Part shown: positions 61,201 to 64,000 of the stretch, piece by piece
Layout: the number at the start of each line of letters is the position of its first letter
How positions within the stretch are numbered: position 1 is the first letter of the stretch
Source of the DNA: an uncultured Clostridia bacterium
Lineage (GTDB): Bacteria; Bacillota; Clostridia; Oscillospirales; Acutalibacteraceae
DNA length: 64,000 nucleotides
Reading direction: 5' to 3'
NCBI GenBank assembly: GCA_946407065.1
Contig: CAMJMQ010000010.1
Span: 23,471 to 87,470 of the forward strand
Notes under the pieces: generated by a model
The model's database searches: none
What the model saw: the letters and a program-made list of their open reading frames with translations, nothing else
What the model was told of the DNA's origin: nothing
Translations under genes and position numbers: made by a program

Positions 61201-64000
61201 CCGTAGTTTGACGCTTGCCCGGAGTGCTGAGAGGTTGAATCGTTATAATAGATACAATCCGCTAAGTTACTGTTAGCCTGCGTATTATGATTTGCATCAT
61301 GCTTGTAGCGGAAGGAGAATATAATATCTTCATCCTTATTTAAGGATGACAACTTCTTGTTGATGTATTCAAAGTCATTAAAATCGTATGTCTGATAGTT
61401 ATGATCCTTAATCTTATCACCGAGGCCTGAGTCCGATACGCCATCGGTACCATAGAACAGGTTGGAGTGGACATGATCCCAAACATAGTTGTTCATCGTG
61501 ATACCCTGAACGCCTCGCGGAATATCCATCAGATAACGACCGTTGTAGTTGATCATCGGCTGACCGGGATATTCACCGAAGGGTCTGTAGGTGCCGTAAA
61601 CGTCAACCGCCAGTGTACCGCCCCAGTTTTCCTTTACATCACCCGCAAAGCTATCAACATAGAAACGAACGTTATCGCCGGATTTATTCTCTTTGATAAA
61701 ATAGATCGGAGTGATCTCGATGGGCTCAGTGGGGTATCCGCTGATCTCAAGGGTGAATTCGTTCCACGGTCTTCCTTCTTCTACACCGGTCGCGCCATGG
61801 ATCTTAGCGCGGTCTGTATAGGTCGATTTTTCAGTACCGTCTTCATTGAATTCCTGCCACAGTACGGAATAGGTTTCTTCGTGACCGGATACAACGAAGC
61901 CCTTGACGTAGTATCCATCATCAGCATAATCGGAGTTGACAACTGTCTTGACAGTCATCTTTACGCCCTTGTTGACCTGTGCGGCAGTTAAAGCATATCT
62001 GACTGCTTTGTTGTTATACGCTCCGGCTTCGGTTGCACTGATAGTTGTACCGTCAGTGGTAACAGCGGTAACTGTTGTCACACCAAAGTCGCTGGTATGT
62101 ATTAGTCCGTCTTGAGAACGGATCGTACCGTTTTTAGCGGTCACTTCAACGCCGGGGTTATCCGCGTCAGTACCGGTGACCCAGACACTATTAGTCTTGG
62201 GATCGTATACAATATAACCGCTTGACCCGGATTTAGTCCAGTGGAAGGAATAGTCAGAATACCAATCCTTGTTACTATCATTATTCCAAGATACTTCTGC
62301 TTCTTTACCTGCACCCCTCGCGGTATAAAAGCTGCCGTAATCGGTCAGGTTATATCCGCTTTCATGAGATGTTTTGCCGATCAATCCGTCTTCATTGCGG
62401 TAGATCTTAAACCAATATCCGGAATTAAAGACATCATTAGAGATATAGGTGCCGTTCGGCAGCTCTCTCATTTTCAGCATACTATTGTCTTTGGGAGTGT
62501 GACCATCAGAAATAACCTGATAACCGGTCAAGGCAAAATCGGCGGTGACAGTGATATCCTCATAAACCGAAACGGTAAAGGAAGAAGCGGTCTCGGTGGT
62601 TCCGGTCCAACCCTTGAACTGATTGCCTGAGCCCGGGGTCGCGGTAATGGTAACCGAATAGCCTTCTTTGACAGTCAACGTCGCGGTCGCGGTAGACGGG
62701 GTGGTTGCGGCGGAACCACTGTTATATGTCGACTTTGCGGACACAACACCTAAAGTCTTGTCTGAATCACCTACTTTGATCGTAACGGTATAATCAGGCT
62801 TATACGCATCGTTGGTGTTTCTGATGTTGACTTCGTTGGAAGTAACTTCGTTATAGGTGGTTGTATCGCCCGTCTTTTGAACCGTTACATAATAATCCTG
62901 ACTCTGGAATTGAGAAGTGACCGGATCAAATGTTACCGGACCGCCGGTGGTAGTCGTCTTGGTGGCAACAGCGGTAGCATTACCCTTCCTATAGAGTTTA
63001 TAGGTAAGATTATTATCCTTGATCGTACCGTCGGGTGTTGCGGTGAAGGTAACGGTCTCATCGGTCGCGGACAGGGTATACTTATCCGCAGTAAGCGCTA
63101 CGGAGCCGACGACGTCGTCTTTGTATAATGTGACCCAAACATTTTTGGAAGTAGGATTCCACCAAATTAGGATATCCGTACCAGTTGTAATATTACTATT
63201 TAAGCCAAAGTATTCATTATGCCAAGAATCAGAATTATCTCGTGCAGCTACAGGAGTACCGAGTGTTAATTCTGTACTCGAACTAGGACTATAATGTTTA
63301 TCTGCTGTTTCCGCATATAATCTAAATCTATCTTCAGAAGCTTCTACTGTATGTCTTGCATAATATTGACCAGTTGTAGCGTCTTTAGACATACTTGTAA
63401 TGGAATCAGTCGTCCAGTTTTCCCAACCTCCAAAGTATTTGCCATAAACATAATAGTTTTCATCGGAAGTATCTCCGCCGGATGAATCAGTACCGTTGAT
63501 TTTGAACTTTACTTCACCGTTATTGACGGTAGTGGTCAATGTGACAGTATAGGTGTCGGCATATACACCGGAAACGGAATAAGTGCTGCTGCCGTCTGAT
63601 TTAGCAAGACGTTCCTCACCGTCTTCAGAATGAATGCCGGCAGCCGAAAAACCTAGCTGAGAAGAATGAAGCTTATATACTGTTCCGTTAAAATTCAATT
63701 CGAATTCAATAGTGGTATTGTCATTTGCAATGGTGAACGTAGTAACACCGGAAGAATTGAAATAATAATCTGTCCATGTGCTGCCGACACGAAGATGCAG
63801 TCTGTCAGTACTGCTGTTCCAGCCGGTAGGAGCAAAATCAGCAGCTGCTGCTGTTTCGGCAAAATCCTTCTTGATGCCACGAACGATCTCGTTTTCCTCA
63901 AAATCAGAGAGATCGGGCTTTTCATCTGCGTTATCGACTGCCGCGTCCTCGGAGGGGATCGCGTTCAGCGCGATATCGCCGCCCTCGGTGGCAGCCTGAG
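58281..64000 (-). CDS. Giant secreted protein, paralogue of the one at 49.6 kb (5' end outside window)
   Basis: Open frame of more than 1900 codons running off the window; the start of the gene lies beyond 64000, and the TTG near 63698 is only an internal codon. The first visible residues (QAATEGGDIALNAIPSED, later EIVRGIKKDF) match residues ~53-85 of the other giant protein. In order: starch-binding-like segments (YFGGWENWTTD; YPGQPMINYNGRYLMDIPRG), a Big/InlB-type repeat (GNQFKGWTGTTE), long Asn/Ser-rich beta segments, and the shared C-terminal ~650 residues (DPEFNLALFQDC, ITFLENSRNQYNLGN, GDRIYSDFLISYNN, ELDNKNRIQYYYSLAN). I saw no fibro-slime domain in this copy, and no anchor. It is followed by the 46-residue peptide gene. 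Confidence 0.85.
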   Translation of the reverse strand, partial: QAATEGGDIALNAIPSEDAAVDNADEKPDLSDFEENEIVRGIKKDFAETAAAADFAPTGWNSSTDRLHLRVGSTWTDYYFNSSGVTTFTIANDNTTIEFELNFNGTVYKLHSSQLGFSAAGIHSEDGEERLAKSDGSSTYSVSGVYADTYTVTLTTTVNNGEVKFKINGTDSSGGDTSDENYYVYGKYFGGWENWTTDSITSMSKDATTGQYYARHTVEASEDRFRLYAETADKHYSPSSSTELTLGTPVAARDNSDSWHNEYFGLNSNITTGTDILIWWNPTSKNVWVTLYKDDVVGSVALTADKYTLSATDETVTFTATPDGTIKDNNLTYKLYRKGNATAVATKTTTTGGPVTFDPVTSQFQSQDYYVTVQKTGDTTTYNEVTSNEVNIRNTNDAYKPDYTVTIKVGDSDKTLGVVSAKSTYNSGSAATTPSTATATLTVKEGYSVTITATPGSGNQFKGWTGTTETASSFTVSVYEDITVTADFALTGYQVISDGHTPKDNSMLKMRELPNGTYISNDVFNSGYWFKIYRNEDGLIGKTSHESGYNLTDYGSFYTARGAGKEAEVSWNNDSNKDWYSDYSFHWTKSGSSGYIVYDPKTNSVWVTGTDADNPGVEVTAKNGTIRSQDGLIHTSDFGVTTVTAVTTDGTTISATEAGAYNNKAVRYALTAAQVNKGVKMTVKTVVNSDYADDGYYVKGFVVSGHEETYSVLWQEFNEDGTEKSTYTDRAKIHGATGVEEGRPWNEFTLEISGYPTEPIEITPIYFIKENKSGDNVRFYVDSFAGDVKENWGGTLAVDVYGTYRPFGEYPGQPMINYNGRYLMDIPRGVQGITMNNYVWDHVHSNLFYGTDGVSDSGLGDKIKDHNYQTYDFNDFEYINKKLSSLNKDEDIIFSFRYKHDANHNTQANSNLADCIYYNDSTSQHSGQASNYGTNYGTMTATHEAMYQFENLTDFYDNRVDLFGNLVDLESNATKAAYNPVRVVSNGYDLNKAGDFGTAWAIYTPASYTGSAGTYTLKDVVGGLGNTYQDTTANKRKSNYQSESFFIDPYSEARVRFKYDNSIRDNTTLASTKYNDAQGNETILGYWQRKFREQNNNSASYPALIADLAGVPVEITYEYEVKDGRSNGDIDDLTGEGQIGYRSDGRWYYSSSDQLVTAHTIVEYADKEGGTYVRDYFQGNSIDYKQSGYLPAEHTGLSTGIQAYFTNDGEKTIEGKTFSNTSGYTEANGITDGEYTFDLKTIADPDGNYTFAGWYLYTNGTYSFITKDMSFKSEATANDVYVARYYKTPSGTLTISHDLDPDSTGTGTCKVKVDVVDGNDTTVYSEGFNEGKPIKLGNSIVRVDKNYTIKITLETDMGAFSKFNKFWLNYIGVHTNLVYGSVPDDATFNQTASNGQKTYTFTYEFNVQKIFDTNGAQRYKALPFYSLIDKPEFNYKLKFTYPAYNNSSYGKQSFTVKDYFTDDELNEYMVYDNGELSFNTAASASDEIKRTFINNHAPYENNFQKTIKYDTYVVPSRSWDSSTSTFSMDITLEQEQETLDVTFHLPYQPKDRAAFEPNETDNKVYYQEPVDYKPTTKIYGRNWYTTTGRVDNPKPDQNMDGVKFVKAPLILADSNGDDKYYFLYWSVYTAAKYNQASVEYTRCYDPEFNLALFQDCIIQPIYGNAFASNMPNAPSKWNDYGRFDPDVQRGLDSSNGITITFLENSRNQYNLGNYGDGANAATKMANSRKGGGDRIYSDFLISYNNIAGNVTLRDLPAGSKKAGLIIQAVDYMDKDADGKYITSAEHYRKDKGTNIDSDTQTKLNSLITGNAESGFAKSEFDVRELDNKNRIQYYYSLANKSHTTDTSKYVLDDTLQNKYKYFRAYAYIADYNSGSYSHIQISPTPVYFTIYDMATIENGTFFNNN

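Noticed and set aside
63696..63698. TTG as start of the second giant protein
   Set aside because: The frame is open beyond it to the window edge, and the upstream codons match residues of the paralogue, so the true start is outside.
49600..64000. LPXTG sorting signals or C-terminal membrane anchors in the giant proteins
   Set aside because: Both C-termini were read to the stop; neither has an LPXTG motif, hydrophobic span or basic tail.

Overview
The window looks like chromosome of an anaerobic, spore-forming, starch-degrading member of the Oscillospiraceae (Ruminococcus and relatives, Clostridia). Evidence: two neighbouring secreted type I pullulanases, one with a dockerin; two more dockerin proteins with leucine-rich repeats; a SpoVM-like sporulation peptide; a Rex-linked aconitase/isocitrate dehydrogenase operon; an ECF vitamin transporter core; and a THF riboswitch of the type known from this group. 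The dockerin-plus-amylase content recalls the amylosome of Ruminococcus bromii. I do not assign a species. I saw no rRNA, tRNA or CRISPR array.

Layout. 1-11.3 kb: housekeeping genes, all on the minus strand (Clp ATPase, pgsA, cvpA, DUF5711-like, truA, ecfT-ecfA2-ecfA1, methyltransferase, ruvB-ruvA-ruvC). 11.4-17.4 kb: formate/nitrite-type channel, lipoprotein, small membrane protein, a cytoplasmic GH13 enzyme fused to DUF1653, GtrA, LCP and YfbR. 17.6-24.2 kb: a plus-strand envelope operon with overlapping genes (yfhO, pepV-like, membrane protein, GT2, licD). 24.2-25.4 kb: promoter, THF riboswitch with an enlarged insert, folT, and a long imperfect palindrome overlapping the folT end. 25.4-32.4 kb: thrH and the two pullulanases. 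32.6-41.3 kb: LysM protein, spoVM with an upstream 45-residue membrane peptide (both easy to miss), RluA-type synthase, pgeF, a four-cysteine protein, a GT-C-like membrane protein, a sigma region 4 regulator with partner, an exonuclease and typA. 41.5-45.7 kb: acn-icd-rex with a probable Rex operator at the promoter.

45.7-64 kb is the most unusual part. A minus-strand operon encodes a PqqD-like peptide-binding protein, an S24/S26 peptidase, an HPr-kinase-like protein with a broken P-loop, and an ABC exporter. This is a peptide maturation and export toolkit without a radical SAM or cyclase gene. Divergent from it begins a large, nearly mirror-symmetrical locus: giant secreted protein, 46-residue peptide, LRR-dockerin protein, then the same three gene types in reverse order on the other strand. 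The two 46-residue peptides share a leader-like N-terminus and an acidic C-terminus, and are joined to the giant genes by the same stop/ribosome-binding-site overlap. I propose, as inference, that the peptides are substrates of the neighbouring operon and that giant protein, peptide and LRR-dockerin protein form one surface or amylosome-associated module that has been duplicated and partly homogenised.

Short palindromic repeats of at least three families are scattered through the intergenic regions, and several convergent gene pairs share strong bidirectional terminators.
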